Shown in pieces: positions 50,150-58,291 of a stretch of 64,000 nucleotides of DNA. A program made the position numbers and the translations under genes. Positions within the stretch are counted from its first letter, which is position 1; each line of letters starts with the position of its first letter. Source of the DNA: Actinopolymorpha singaporensis. Lineage in GTDB: Bacteria > Actinomycetota > Actinomycetes > Propionibacteriales > Actinopolymorphaceae. Location of the stretch: assembly GCF_900104745.1 (NCBI RefSeq), contig NZ_LT629732.1, forward strand, positions 620,001-684,000. The letters run 5' to 3'. The notes under the pieces are model-generated. The model saw only the letters and a list, made by a program, of their open reading frames with translations, had not been told where the DNA came from and ran no database searches.

Positions 50150-53100
50150 ATGGGCGTACGACAGTGGATCGAGGGCTGGCCGGTCTATCGCCAGCTCACC
50201 GGTCAGGACCCGCTCGGCCGCGGCGCCGCGGTCACCTCCGAGCACACCCGCCAGCTGCGGGCACGCACGGAGCAGGCCGACAAGGTGGTCCGGTCGATCT
50301 GCCCGTACTGCGCGGTCGGCTGCGGCCAGAAGGTCTACGTCAAGGACGGCCGGGTCACCCAGATCGAGGGCGACCCCGACTCTCCCATCTCCCGCGGCCG
50401 GCTGTGTCCCAAGGGCTCGGCCAGCAAGCAGCTCGTCACCAGCCCGAGCCGGGTCACCACCGTGCTGTACCGGCGGCCGCACGGCACCGACTGGGAACGC
50501 ATCCCCCTCGATCAGGCGATGGAGATGGTCGCCGACCGGGTGCTCTCGACCCGGCGCGACACCTGGCGGGACGAGGAGGGCGGCCGTCCCACCCGCCGCA
50601 CCATGGGCATCGCGAGCCTGGGCGGGGCGACGCTGGACAACGAAGAGAACTACTTGATGAAGAAGCTCTACACCGCGATGGGGGCGGTGCAGATCGAGAA
50701 CCAGGCCCGGATTTGACACTCCGCAACCGTTCCCGGTCTGGGAGCCAGTTTCGGTCGCGGCGGCGCCACGACGTACCAGCAGGACCTGAGCAACGCTGAC
50801 TGCATCCTCATCGAGGGCTCGAACATGGCCGAGTGCCATCCGGTCGGGTTCCAGTGGGTGATGGAGGCCAAGGCCAAGGGCGCGCGGATCATCCACGTCG
50901 ACCCGCGGTTCACCCGTACGAGCGCGGTCGCCGACACGCACGTGGCGCTGCGGGCCGGATCGGACATCGCGTTCCTCGGCGGGCTGATCAACCACGTGCT
51001 GAGCAACGGTCTGGAGTTCCGGGAGTACGTCACCGCCTACACCAACGCGGGCGCGATCCTGAGGGAGGACTTCCGCGACACCGAGGACCTCGACGGCCTG
51101 TTCTCCGGCTTCGACCCCGAGAACATGTCGTACGACACCGAGTCCTGGATGTACGAGGGGGCCGAGACCGCCCCGGCGGCAGGGCAGCGGGACGGGTCCG
51201 GCGAGGGCGGGGGCGAAGAGGGCTCCGGCGAGGAGGGCGACACCGGCACCGAGCACGGTGACCTTCGACACCGCGAGACGGCTCGCGCCGACACCTACGG
51301 CAGCGGCGGCGCGGCCCTGCGCGCCAAGCCCCGCATCGACCCCACCCTCCAGCACGAGCGCTGCGTCTTCCAGGTGCTCAAACGGCACTTCGCCCGCTAC
51401 ACCCCGGAAGTCGTGGAGGAGACCTGCGGCATCCCGGTCGAGCAGTTCCTCGACGTCGCCCAGGCGGTGACGGAGAACTCCGGCCGCGAGCGCACCACCG
51501 CGATCGTCTACTCCGTCGGCTGGACCCAGCACACGGTCGGGGTGCAGTACATCCGCACCGCATCGATCCTGCAGACCCTGCTGGGCAACATCGGCCGGCC
51601 CGGCGGCGGCATCATGGCGCTGCGCGGTCACGCCAGCATCCAGGGGTCCACCGACATCCCGACGTTGTTCAACCTGCTGCCGGGCTACCTCCCGATGCCG
51701 CACGCGCACCAGCACCAGGACCTCGACTCCTACGTCGCCACCGACGCGGGCCAGACCGGCTTCTGGGGCAACATGCGCAGTTACGCCGTCAGCCTGCTGA
51801 AGGCCTGGTGGGGTGATGCGGCCCAGCCGGAGAACGACTTCTGCTTCGACTACATACCGCGGATCACGGGCGAGCACGGCACCTACAAGACGGTGATGGC
51901 GCAGATCGCCGGGGAGTGCAAGGGCTACTTCCTCGCGGGCGAGAACCCCGCGGTCGGGTCGGCCAACGCCAAGCTGCAGCGGCTCGGCCTGGCCAACCTC
52001 GACTGGCTGGTCGTCCGCGACCTGCAGATGATCGAGAGCGCGACGTTCTGGAAGGACGGGCCGGAGATCCAGACCGGCGAGCTGTCCACGGAGGAGATCG
52101 GCACCGAGGTCTTCTTCTTCCCGGCCGCCGCGCACACCGAGAAAGACGGCAGCTTCACCAACACCCAGCGGCTGCTGCAGTGGCACCACAAGGCGGTCGA
52201 GCCGCCGGACGACGCGCGCAGCGACCTGTGGTTCTACTACCACCTGGGCCGGATGCTGCGGGCGAGGCTGGCCGGCTCCACCGACGAACGCGACCGGCCG
52301 CTGCTGGACCTGACCTGGGACTACCCCACCGAGGGCCCGACCGCCGACCCGTCGGCGGAAGCCGTACTCCGCGAGATCAACGGCGTCGGCCCGGACGGCG
52401 CGCTGTCGGCGTACACCGAACTCGCCGACGACGGCTCCACCGCCTGTGGGTGCTGGATCTACTGCGGCGTCTACGCGGGCGAGCACAACCACGCCGCGGA
52501 CCGCAAGCCGGGCCGGGAGCAGAGCCTGGTCGCGCCGCAGTGGGCCTGGGCATGGCCGGCGAACCGCCGGATCCTGTACAACCGCGCCTCCGCCGACCCC
52601 GAGGGACGGCCGTGGAGCGAACGCAAGCGGTACGTCTGGTGGGACGCCGAGCAGGAACGCTGGACCGGCGAGGACGTGCCCGACTTCGAACCCACGAAGC
52701 GGCCCGACTACGTGCCACCCGAGGACGCCCGCGCCGAGGACGCGCTCGCCGGGGACGACCCGTTCATCATGCAGGCCGACGGCAAGGCGTGGCTGTTCGC
52801 GCCCGCCGGCCTCACCGACGGCCCGCTGCCGGCGCACTACGAGCCGGAGGAGTCCCCGGTCGCCAACCCGCTGTACGGCCAGCAGGCCAACCCGGTCCGG
52901 CAACGCTACCCCCGCCGGTACAACCGCTACGCCTCGGGCGAGAACGACCCGGTGTCGGCGGTGTTCCCGTACGTCTTCACCACGTACCGGCTCACCGAGC
53001 ACCACACCGCCGGCGGGATGAGCCGCACCCTGCCGTACCTCTCCGAGCTGCAGCCGGAGTTCTTCTGCGAGGTGTCGCCGGAGCTGGCGCAGGAGCGGGG

Positions 53101-53464
53101 CCTCACCCACCTCGGCTGGGCGACCATCGTCTCCGCGCGGACGGCGGTCGAGGCGCGGGTGCTGGTCACCCCGCGGATGAAGCCGATCCGGATGCGGCGC
53201 CGGGTCGTCCACCAGGTCGGCCTGCCCTACCACTGGGGGCCGAACGGCCTCAGTGTCGGTGACGCGGCCAACGAGCTCCTGTCGGTCGTGCTCGACCCGA
53301 ACGTCCACATCCAGGAGTCCAAGGCCGCGACCTGCGACATCCAGCCCGGCCGCAGACCACGCGGGCGCGAACTGCTGGCCATGATGGACCGCTACCAGCT
53401 ACGGGCAGGTCTGCCGACCGACACCCCGACAGGAGCCGACACCCCGACAGGAGAGGCGACCTGA
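50150..53464 (+). CDS. fdhA: Formate dehydrogenase alpha subunit, selenoprotein (in-frame UGA = Sec189)
   Basis: A 1104-residue molybdopterin enzyme oxidising formate to CO2. The frame is interrupted once, by TGA at 50714-50716; reading it as selenocysteine gives IENQARI-U-HSATVPGL, the formate-dehydrogenase active site. The first [4Fe-4S] site uses Cys51, 54, 58 and Cys86. Downstream blocks: AECHPVGFQWVMEAKAKGAR, HVDPRFTRTSAVADTH, YIRTASILQTLLGNIGRPGGG and ENPAVGSANAKLQRLGL. No twin-arginine signal is seen, so it probably faces the cytoplasm. Residues about 338-385 are an acidic Gly/Glu-rich insertion. ATG start with AAGGTGG 6 nt upstream. It overlaps fdhB by one base. The tail has an 18-bp repeat. 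Confidence 0.95.
50721..50754 (+). promoter_or_regulatory. SECIS-like hairpin for selenocysteine insertion
   Basis: Directly after the in-frame TGA, TCCC (50731-50734) and GGGA (50740-50743) close an apical loop GGTCT; below it CCGCAACCG (50721-50729) pairs with CAGTTTCGG (50746-50754) with two single mismatches. The loop begins 18 nt after the TGA. Loop sequence and distance match the E. coli fdhF SECIS as I remember it (GGUCU, 18 nt). It is part of the coding sequence and is the expected SelB binding site. Confidence 0.88.
53420..53455. repeat. Two 18-bp repeats at the fdhA C-terminus
   Basis: GACACCCCGACAGGAGcc/ag occurs twice, encoding DTPTGA-DTPTGE three codons before the stop. In-frame. 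Confidence 0.85.
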
Positions 53465-54411
53465 TGAGCAACCGCCTGGCGGGACCCCTCGCCGACCCGG
53501 CCGCCGACGCGGGCCACCCGGAGGACCATCCGCCGCGGGTGGGCTTCTTCACCGACACCTCGGTGTGCATCGGCTGCAAGGCCTGCGAGGTCGCCTGCAA
53601 GGAGTGGAACGCCCTGCCCGAGGACGGCCTGAACTTCCTCGGTCACTCCTACGACAACACCGGCGCGCTCGGGGCGAGCACCTGGCGGCACGTCGCGTTC
53701 GTCGAGCAGGAGGCCCCGTCCGGTCGGCCGCCGGTCGACCTCGGGATGCCCGGTGTCGGTACGCCGGCCCGGCTCGACCCCGCCACCGCGCGCACGGTCG
53801 GCGAGGACGCCGGCTCGGGCGACGGAGCCGCCGGCGACGCGGGCGCCCTGCGCTGGCTGATGTCCAGCGACGTCTGCAAGCACTGCACGCACGCGGCCTG
53901 CCTGGACGTCTGCCCGACGGGCGCGCTGTTCCGGACCGAGTTCGGCACGGTGGTCGTCCAGGACGACGTGTGCAACGGCTGCGGCTACTGCGTCTCGGCC
54001 TGCCCGTACGGCGTCATCGACATCCGCCCCGACAACGGCGGCGCGTTCAAGTGCACCATGTGCTACGACCGGCTCGGCGACGGACTGGAGCCGGCCTGCG
54101 CGAAGGCGTGCCCCACGGAGTCGATCCAGTTCGGCCCGCTGGACGAGTTGCGCGAGCGGGCCCGCGAGCGGGTGGCGACGCTGCAGGAGGCCGGGGTGGA
54201 CACCGCCCGGCTGTACGGCGCGGACCCCGACGACGGAGTGGGCGGCGACGGCGCGTTCTTCCTGCTGCTGGACGAGCCGGAGGTGTACGGCCTGCCGCCG
54301 GACCCGGTGGTGACCACCCGCGACCTGCCGGCGATGTGGCGCCAGGCGGGGCTCGCGGCGGCCACCATCGCGGTCGCGGTCGCGGCGTCGTTCCTCGGGA
54401 GGCGGCGGTGA
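53464..54411 (+). CDS. fdhB: Formate dehydrogenase iron-sulfur (beta) subunit
   Basis: A 315-residue ferredoxin-type subunit passing electrons from FdhA to the membrane. Four cysteine clusters are visible: CIGCKACEVACKEW, CKHCTHAACLDVCPTGAL, CNGCGYCVSACPYGV and CTMCYDRLGDGLEPACAKAC, enough for four [4Fe-4S] centres. The C-terminus has a hydrophobic segment (AGLAAATIAVAVAASFLG) as an anchor. A loop of about 40 residues after the first cluster (EQEAPSGRPPVDLGMP...) is rich in Pro/Asp. Its ATG overlaps the fdhA stop (TGATG) and its stop overlaps nrfD. Confidence 0.95.
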   Translation: MSNRLAGPLADPAADAGHPEDHPPRVGFFTDTSVCIGCKACEVACKEWNALPEDGLNFLGHSYDNTGALGASTWRHVAFVEQEAPSGRPPVDLGMPGVGTPARLDPATARTVGEDAGSGDGAAGDAGALRWLMSSDVCKHCTHAACLDVCPTGALFRTEFGTVVVQDDVCNGCGYCVSACPYGVIDIRPDNGGAFKCTMCYDRLGDGLEPACAKACPTESIQFGPLDELRERARERVATLQEAGVDTARLYGADPDDGVGGDGAFFLLLDEPEVYGLPPDPVVTTRDLPAMWRQAGLAAATIAVAVAASFLGRRR

Positions 54412-55415
54412 GCACCCGCGAGGAACTCCAGGTCCCGCGCGCCGAGTTCCGGTCCTACTACGGGCGGCCCATCCTCAAGGAGCCGACCTGGAAGGTGCCC
54501 GACGTACCCCTCTACTTCTTCCTCGGCGGCATGGCCGGCGCCTCGGCGACGATGGCCGCGCTCGCCGACCTCACCGGGCAGGAGGGGCTGGCCCGCACCG
54601 GCCGGTACGCCGCGGCGTTCGGGTCGACCGCGAGCGTGGCAGCGCTGGTACACGACCTGCACCGGCCGACCCGGTTCCTGAACATGCTGCGGGTGTTCAA
54701 GCCGACCTCGCCGCTGTCGGTGGGTTCGTGGATCCTCGCACCGTTCTCCGGTACGGCCGCCGCCGCAGCGGTGTCCACGGTGACCGGGGTGCTGCCGGCG
54801 TGGGGACGCGCGGCGGGGCTCGCCTCGGGTGTGCTCGGCCCGGCGCTGTCCACCTACACCGCGGTGCTGCTGACCGACACCGCGATCCCGGCCTGGCACG
54901 AATACCACCGCGAGCTTCCGTTCGTGTTCGCCGGAAGCGCGCTGGCCAGCGGCGCCGGCGCCGCCCTGGTGGCCGCGCCGCCGGCCGAGCTGGCACCGGC
55001 CCGGCGGATGGCGGTGCTCGGCGCCGGCATCGAGCTCGCCGCCGCAACCCGGATCGAACGCACCGGCGGCATCGTCGGCGAGCCGTACCGCACCGGCCGC
55101 CCGCGCAGGCTGATGGCCGCCGGGCGGATCCTCACCGGTGTCGGCGCGGGGCTGGCGCTGGCCGGCCGGCGCAGCCGCCTGGTGTCGGACCGGAACAGCC
55201 GGCTGCTGTCCGCGGCGGCCGGCGTCTCGCTGCTCGCGGGCGGGGTGTGCACGCGGTTCGGCGTGTTCTACGCCGGCCGGGCGTCCGCCGCCGACCCCAA
55301 GTACGTCGTCATGCCGCAACGCGACCGCGTCGCCGCCCGAAGCGACGGTGCCGCCGAGGGCACGGCCACGGCGAAGACGGGTGGCGCCACGGGACCCGGC
55401 TCCCCGCCGCGGTGA
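54408..55415 (+). CDS. nrfD: NrfD/PsrC-family membrane subunit of formate dehydrogenase
   Basis: A 335-residue membrane protein of the polysulfide-reductase NrfD family, with about eight hydrophobic segments. It opens SYYGRPILKEPTWKVPDVPL and has LYFFLGGMAGASATMAALADL and DLHRPTRFLNMLRVFKPTSPL (a conserved quinone-site block), with the late FGVFYAGRASAADPKYV. In this place it should pass electrons from FdhB to menaquinone instead of a cytochrome b subunit. The GTG overlaps the fdhB stop (GTGA). Disordered C-terminal tail of about 30 residues. Confidence 0.92.
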   Translation: MSTREELQVPRAEFRSYYGRPILKEPTWKVPDVPLYFFLGGMAGASATMAALADLTGQEGLARTGRYAAAFGSTASVAALVHDLHRPTRFLNMLRVFKPTSPLSVGSWILAPFSGTAAAAAVSTVTGVLPAWGRAAGLASGVLGPALSTYTAVLLTDTAIPAWHEYHRELPFVFAGSALASGAGAALVAAPPAELAPARRMAVLGAGIELAAATRIERTGGIVGEPYRTGRPRRLMAAGRILTGVGAGLALAGRRSRLVSDRNSRLLSAAAGVSLLAGGVCTRFGVFYAGRASAADPKYVVMPQRDRVAARSDGAAEGTATAKTGGATGPGSPPR

Positions 55416-56068
55416 TGCGGGTCCGCGCGGTCAGCCCCGACCGGCTGGTCACCGAACTCGCGGACACGATCGCGGACCTTCCGACAAGCACGCGCCCAGG
55501 CGCAGGCACGAGCGCCTGGACCCGGGTGGCCGTCGACGGCGCGCCCGCGGCGCACCCGGACCGCTGGGCCGACGCGCTGACCGAACCACTGCGCGAACGC
55601 GGCCGAGCCGTGGTGCGGGTCCGGGCCGAGGACTACCTGCGCCCGGCGTCCCTGCGCCTGGAACGCGGCCGGGAGGACCCGGACGTGTTGTACGAGGACT
55701 GGCTGGACGACGCCGGCCTGATCCGCGAGGTGCTCGAACCCCTCGACCCCGGCGGCAGCGGCCAGGTGCTGCCCGCGCTGTGGAACGCCGAGACCGACCG
55801 GGCCCACCGCGCCGGTTACGTCACCGTCCCGCCCGGCGGGGTGCTCATACTCAGCGGCTCGCTGCTGCTCGGGCGCTGGCTGCCGTTCGACTTCGTTGTG
55901 CACCTCGAGCTCTCACCGGCCGCGCTGGCCCGGCAGACGCCGGAGGAGCAGCGGTGGACCCTGCCCGCCTACGACCGGTACGCCGGGGAGGCCGAGCCGG
56001 TTCAGGCGGCACAGGTCGTGGTCCGGCTGGACAACCCCGAACGTCCTGCCGTGGTGGAGGGGTCATGA
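55415..56068 (+). CDS. Uridine-kinase-like protein with degenerate P-loop
   Basis: A 217-residue protein resembling the uridine-kinase-like proteins of actinobacteria (VRVRAEDYLRPASLRLERGR, GGVLILSGSLLLGRWLPFDF). Where these have VDGxxGAGKT the sequence reads TRVAVDGAPAAHPDRWADAL, so the Gly-rich loop and its Lys/Thr are missing and ATP binding is doubtful. It is the last gene of the formate-dehydrogenase operon, its ATG overlapping the nrfD stop. It may be a structural or assembly factor for the enzyme. Its end overlaps the convergent aquaporin gene by 6 bp within a palindrome. Confidence 0.75.
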   Translation: MRVRAVSPDRLVTELADTIADLPTSTRPGAGTSAWTRVAVDGAPAAHPDRWADALTEPLRERGRAVVRVRAEDYLRPASLRLERGREDPDVLYEDWLDDAGLIREVLEPLDPGGSGQVLPALWNAETDRAHRAGYVTVPPGGVLILSGSLLLGRWLPFDFVVHLELSPAALARQTPEEQRWTLPAYDRYAGEAEPVQAAQVVVRLDNPERPAVVEGS

Positions 56069-56074
56069 CCCCTC
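56057..56074. terminator. Perfect palindrome over the two convergent stop codons
   Basis: GAGGGGTCATGACCCCTC is an 18-bp perfect palindrome centred on TCATGA, which holds both stop codons (kinase-like gene and aquaporin gene). With no loop it would form a poor hairpin, so terminator function is uncertain. Confidence 0.35.
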
Positions 56075-57073
56075 GTCGAAGGACCCCCGGTCGGTCCGGC
56101 CCTCACCGGCAGCCCCCTCTCCGGCCGCGCCCTCACCGGCCGCGCCCTTACCGGCACGCCCGGCCGGGTGGGTCTCGGCCTGCGCCCGCCGCGCCGCGAG
56201 CACGTCGCCGATGAGGTAGTCGTACACGAGTACGCCGATCACGCCGCCGGCGAACGGCCCGACGATGGGTATCCAGAAGTACCAGCTGAACGCGCCTGGT
56301 ATCGAGCCCGGCAGCGCCACCTCACCCCAGCCGGCGATCCAGGCGAACAGGCGCGGGCCGAAGTCGCGGGCGGGGTTGATGGCGTACCCCGCGTTCGCGC
56401 CGAACGACAGGCCGATCGCCCCGACGGCCAGGCCGATGAGCAGTGGCCCGGCGTTGCCCGCGGGGGCCATGTTGCGCCGGTCGATGAGCGCCATGATCAG
56501 CAGCAGAAGCAGGCCCGTGCCGACCACCTGGTCGATGAACGGCCCGACCCAGCTGCCGTGGAAGTACGGCGCGGGGAAGGTGGCGAAGATGGAGAAGGTC
56601 ACCAGCGCCTTGCCCGAACTTCGCGCCGTGTCCTGCGCCGCGTCGGCGGCGTTGATGGCCGAGTTGTAGACCGCGAAGATCACGGCAGCTCCGGCGAACG
56701 CCCCGACCACCTGCGCCCCGATGTAGGGGCCGACCTTGTTCCACGGAAACTGCCGGCGCACGGCGAACGCGAGTGTCACCGCGGGATTGATGTGCGCGCC
56801 GCTGATGCCGCCCGCGACGTACACGCCGAACATCACCGCGAACGCCCAGCCGAAGACGATCAGCATCCAGTCGCCGGCACCGACGAAGAAGGTGGTGGGC
56901 GTCGCCGTGCGGCCCGAACCGGGCAGACCGGCGACCGCCATCGCGACGGCGCCGTCGCCGAACAGGATGAGAACGAAGGTGCCCAGGAACTCCGCGAGGA
57001 GCTCTCCCCACGTACCGCCGACGCGCTTCAGCCCGTGCGGACCCCGCCGCAACGCGGGGATCTCTTCGCTCAC
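56063..57073 (-). CDS. Aquaporin/glycerol facilitator (MIP family)
   Basis: A 336-residue channel with six hydrophobic helices and both NPA half-helices: SGAHINPAVTLAF and GYAINPARDFGPRL. The Asp after the second NPAR (NPARD) marks the glycerol-facilitator subgroup, so glycerol or small polyols are more likely substrates than water alone. GTG start with a purine-rich GAGAGGGGCGAGG upstream. The C-terminal tail (GAAGEG repeats) comes from 15-bp DNA repeats and is disordered. Confidence 0.93.
   Translation of the reverse strand: MSEEIPALRRGPHGLKRVGGTWGELLAEFLGTFVLILFGDGAVAMAVAGLPGSGRTATPTTFFVGAGDWMLIVFGWAFAVMFGVYVAGGISGAHINPAVTLAFAVRRQFPWNKVGPYIGAQVVGAFAGAAVIFAVYNSAINAADAAQDTARSSGKALVTFSIFATFPAPYFHGSWVGPFIDQVVGTGLLLLLIMALIDRRNMAPAGNAGPLLIGLAVGAIGLSFGANAGYAINPARDFGPRLFAWIAGWGEVALPGSIPGAFSWYFWIPIVGPFAGGVIGVLVYDYLIGDVLAARRAQAETHPAGRAGKGAAGEGAAGEGAAGEGRTDRGSFDEGS
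56100..56159. repeat. Four 15-bp repeats at the aquaporin C-terminus
   Basis: Four 15-bp units of the CCCTCACCGGCCGCG type, 80-90% alike, encoding (AGEGA)n on the minus strand about 12 codons before the stop. Confidence 0.85.
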
Positions 57074-57145
57074 CCCTCGCCCCTCTCCCCGGACGTTCTC
57101 CCTCCTGTTTTGCCTCACGCTGAGGTACTTAACCAACCATGCGGG

Positions 57146-58291
57146 TCACCAACGGACGGGAAGCTCGGCCCAGCCACCGGTGAGCAGGTGGCTGCGCGGC
57201 CGCAGCTGGTCCGCCGCCACCGCCAGCCGCAGCGCCGGGAACCGCCTGAACAGCGTCCCGAACAGCGCCGTCAGCTCGATCCGGGCCAGCGGCGCACCCA
57301 CGCAGAACCGCGGTCCGTGGCCGAACGTCACGTGCGGGTTGGCGGTCCGCCGTACGTCGAAGTCCGCCGGCTCGGGGAACCGCCCGGTGTCCTGGTTGGC
57401 GTCGCGCAGGTCCAGCACCACCAGGTCTCCGGCCGCGATGGTGGTGTCGCCCACCTCGATGTCGGCGTTGGCGTACCGCGGCAGGCCGGCCGCGCCCTCC
57501 TGCTCCGAGCCGGGATTCGGCAACCCGAACCGCAGGATCTCCTCCACCACCCGGGACACCGCCTCCGGCCCGCGTTCCAGTTCGGCGATCTGCTCGGGGT
57601 GGGTGAGCAGCAGGACGACCCCCGAGTCGATCGCGGTCACCGTCGTCTCGTGCCCGGCGAAGAGCAGCCCGGCGCCGAGCTGTGCAGCGCTGTCGGTGTC
57701 GTACGCCGGCCGGCCGTCCACCTGCGCGGTCACCAGGTCGGTGATGACGTCCTCCGCCGGTTCGGCGCGGCGGCGTTCGACCAGTTCGCGCATGTACGCG
57801 TGCAGGGCGGCCATTGCCGCGGCGGACCGCTGACCGTCGCTCATGTCGCCGACGTCGTCGGACCAGCGCCGGAAGTCCTCCCGGTCCTCGTACGGGACGC
57901 CGAGAAGCTCGCAGATCACCAGTGCCGGCAGGGGAAACGAGATCGCGTCGTGGAAGTCGGCGGGTTGGGGGCGGGCGGCGAGGTCGTCCAGGAGTTCGGC
58001 CACCACGGCCTCGACGCGCGGCCGCAACAGGGCGAGCCGCCGGGCCGAGAACGACTTCGCCAGCAACCGGCGCATCAGCCGGTGCTCGGCCACCTCGTCG
58101 GGGCGGGCCTCCTCGGGGCGGCCGAGGATCTGCGCGTCGGAGAAGCGGGCCGCCCGGTCGGGCTCGGGGTGCGACCGGCCGAGGCGCGGGTCGGCGAGCA
58201 GCCGCTTCACGGTGTCGTAGCCGGTGACCAGCCAGGCCGGGTCGCCTGCGGGGGTGGTCACCTTGCGCACGTCGAGGGTCGTCGGGGTCAT
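57146..58291 (-). CDS. Cytochrome P450
   Basis: A 381-residue class-I bacterial P450. The haem ligand is Cys330 in FGHGPRFCVGAPLAR, the I-helix is GAGLLFAGHETT with the acid-alcohol-type pair, and the ExxR motif is in EEILRFGLP. Redox partners and substrate are unknown; no ferredoxin is adjacent. The upstream methyltransferase gene overlaps its start (ATGA), so the two are translated together, typical of a small tailoring or detoxification unit. ATG with GGAGGA upstream. Confidence 0.95.
   Translation of the reverse strand: MTPTTLDVRKVTTPAGDPAWLVTGYDTVKRLLADPRLGRSHPEPDRAARFSDAQILGRPEEARPDEVAEHRLMRRLLAKSFSARRLALLRPRVEAVVAELLDDLAARPQPADFHDAISFPLPALVICELLGVPYEDREDFRRWSDDVGDMSDGQRSAAAMAALHAYMRELVERRRAEPAEDVITDLVTAQVDGRPAYDTDSAAQLGAGLLFAGHETTVTAIDSGVVLLLTHPEQIAELERGPEAVSRVVEEILRFGLPNPGSEQEGAAGLPRYANADIEVGDTTIAAGDLVVLDLRDANQDTGRFPEPADFDVRRTANPHVTFGHGPRFCVGAPLARIELTALFGTLFRRFPALRLAVAADQLRPRSHLLTGGWAELPVRW

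Noticed and set aside
50721-50754. Transcription terminator after a short fdhA fragment
   Set aside because: No U-tract, it lies within coding sequence, and its loop and spacing match a SECIS element.
46566-53308. Long minus-strand open frames (about 1000 residues) across selA-selB and fdhA
   Set aside because: They have repetitive Arg/Gly/Val-rich composition and no motifs; they mirror the codon bias of the true plus-strand genes.
50150-53464. fdhA as a pseudogene or two genes split by a nonsense codon
   Set aside because: The single TGA sits at the known Sec position, the frame continues unbroken, a SECIS-like hairpin follows, and selA, selB and tRNA-Sec are next to it.
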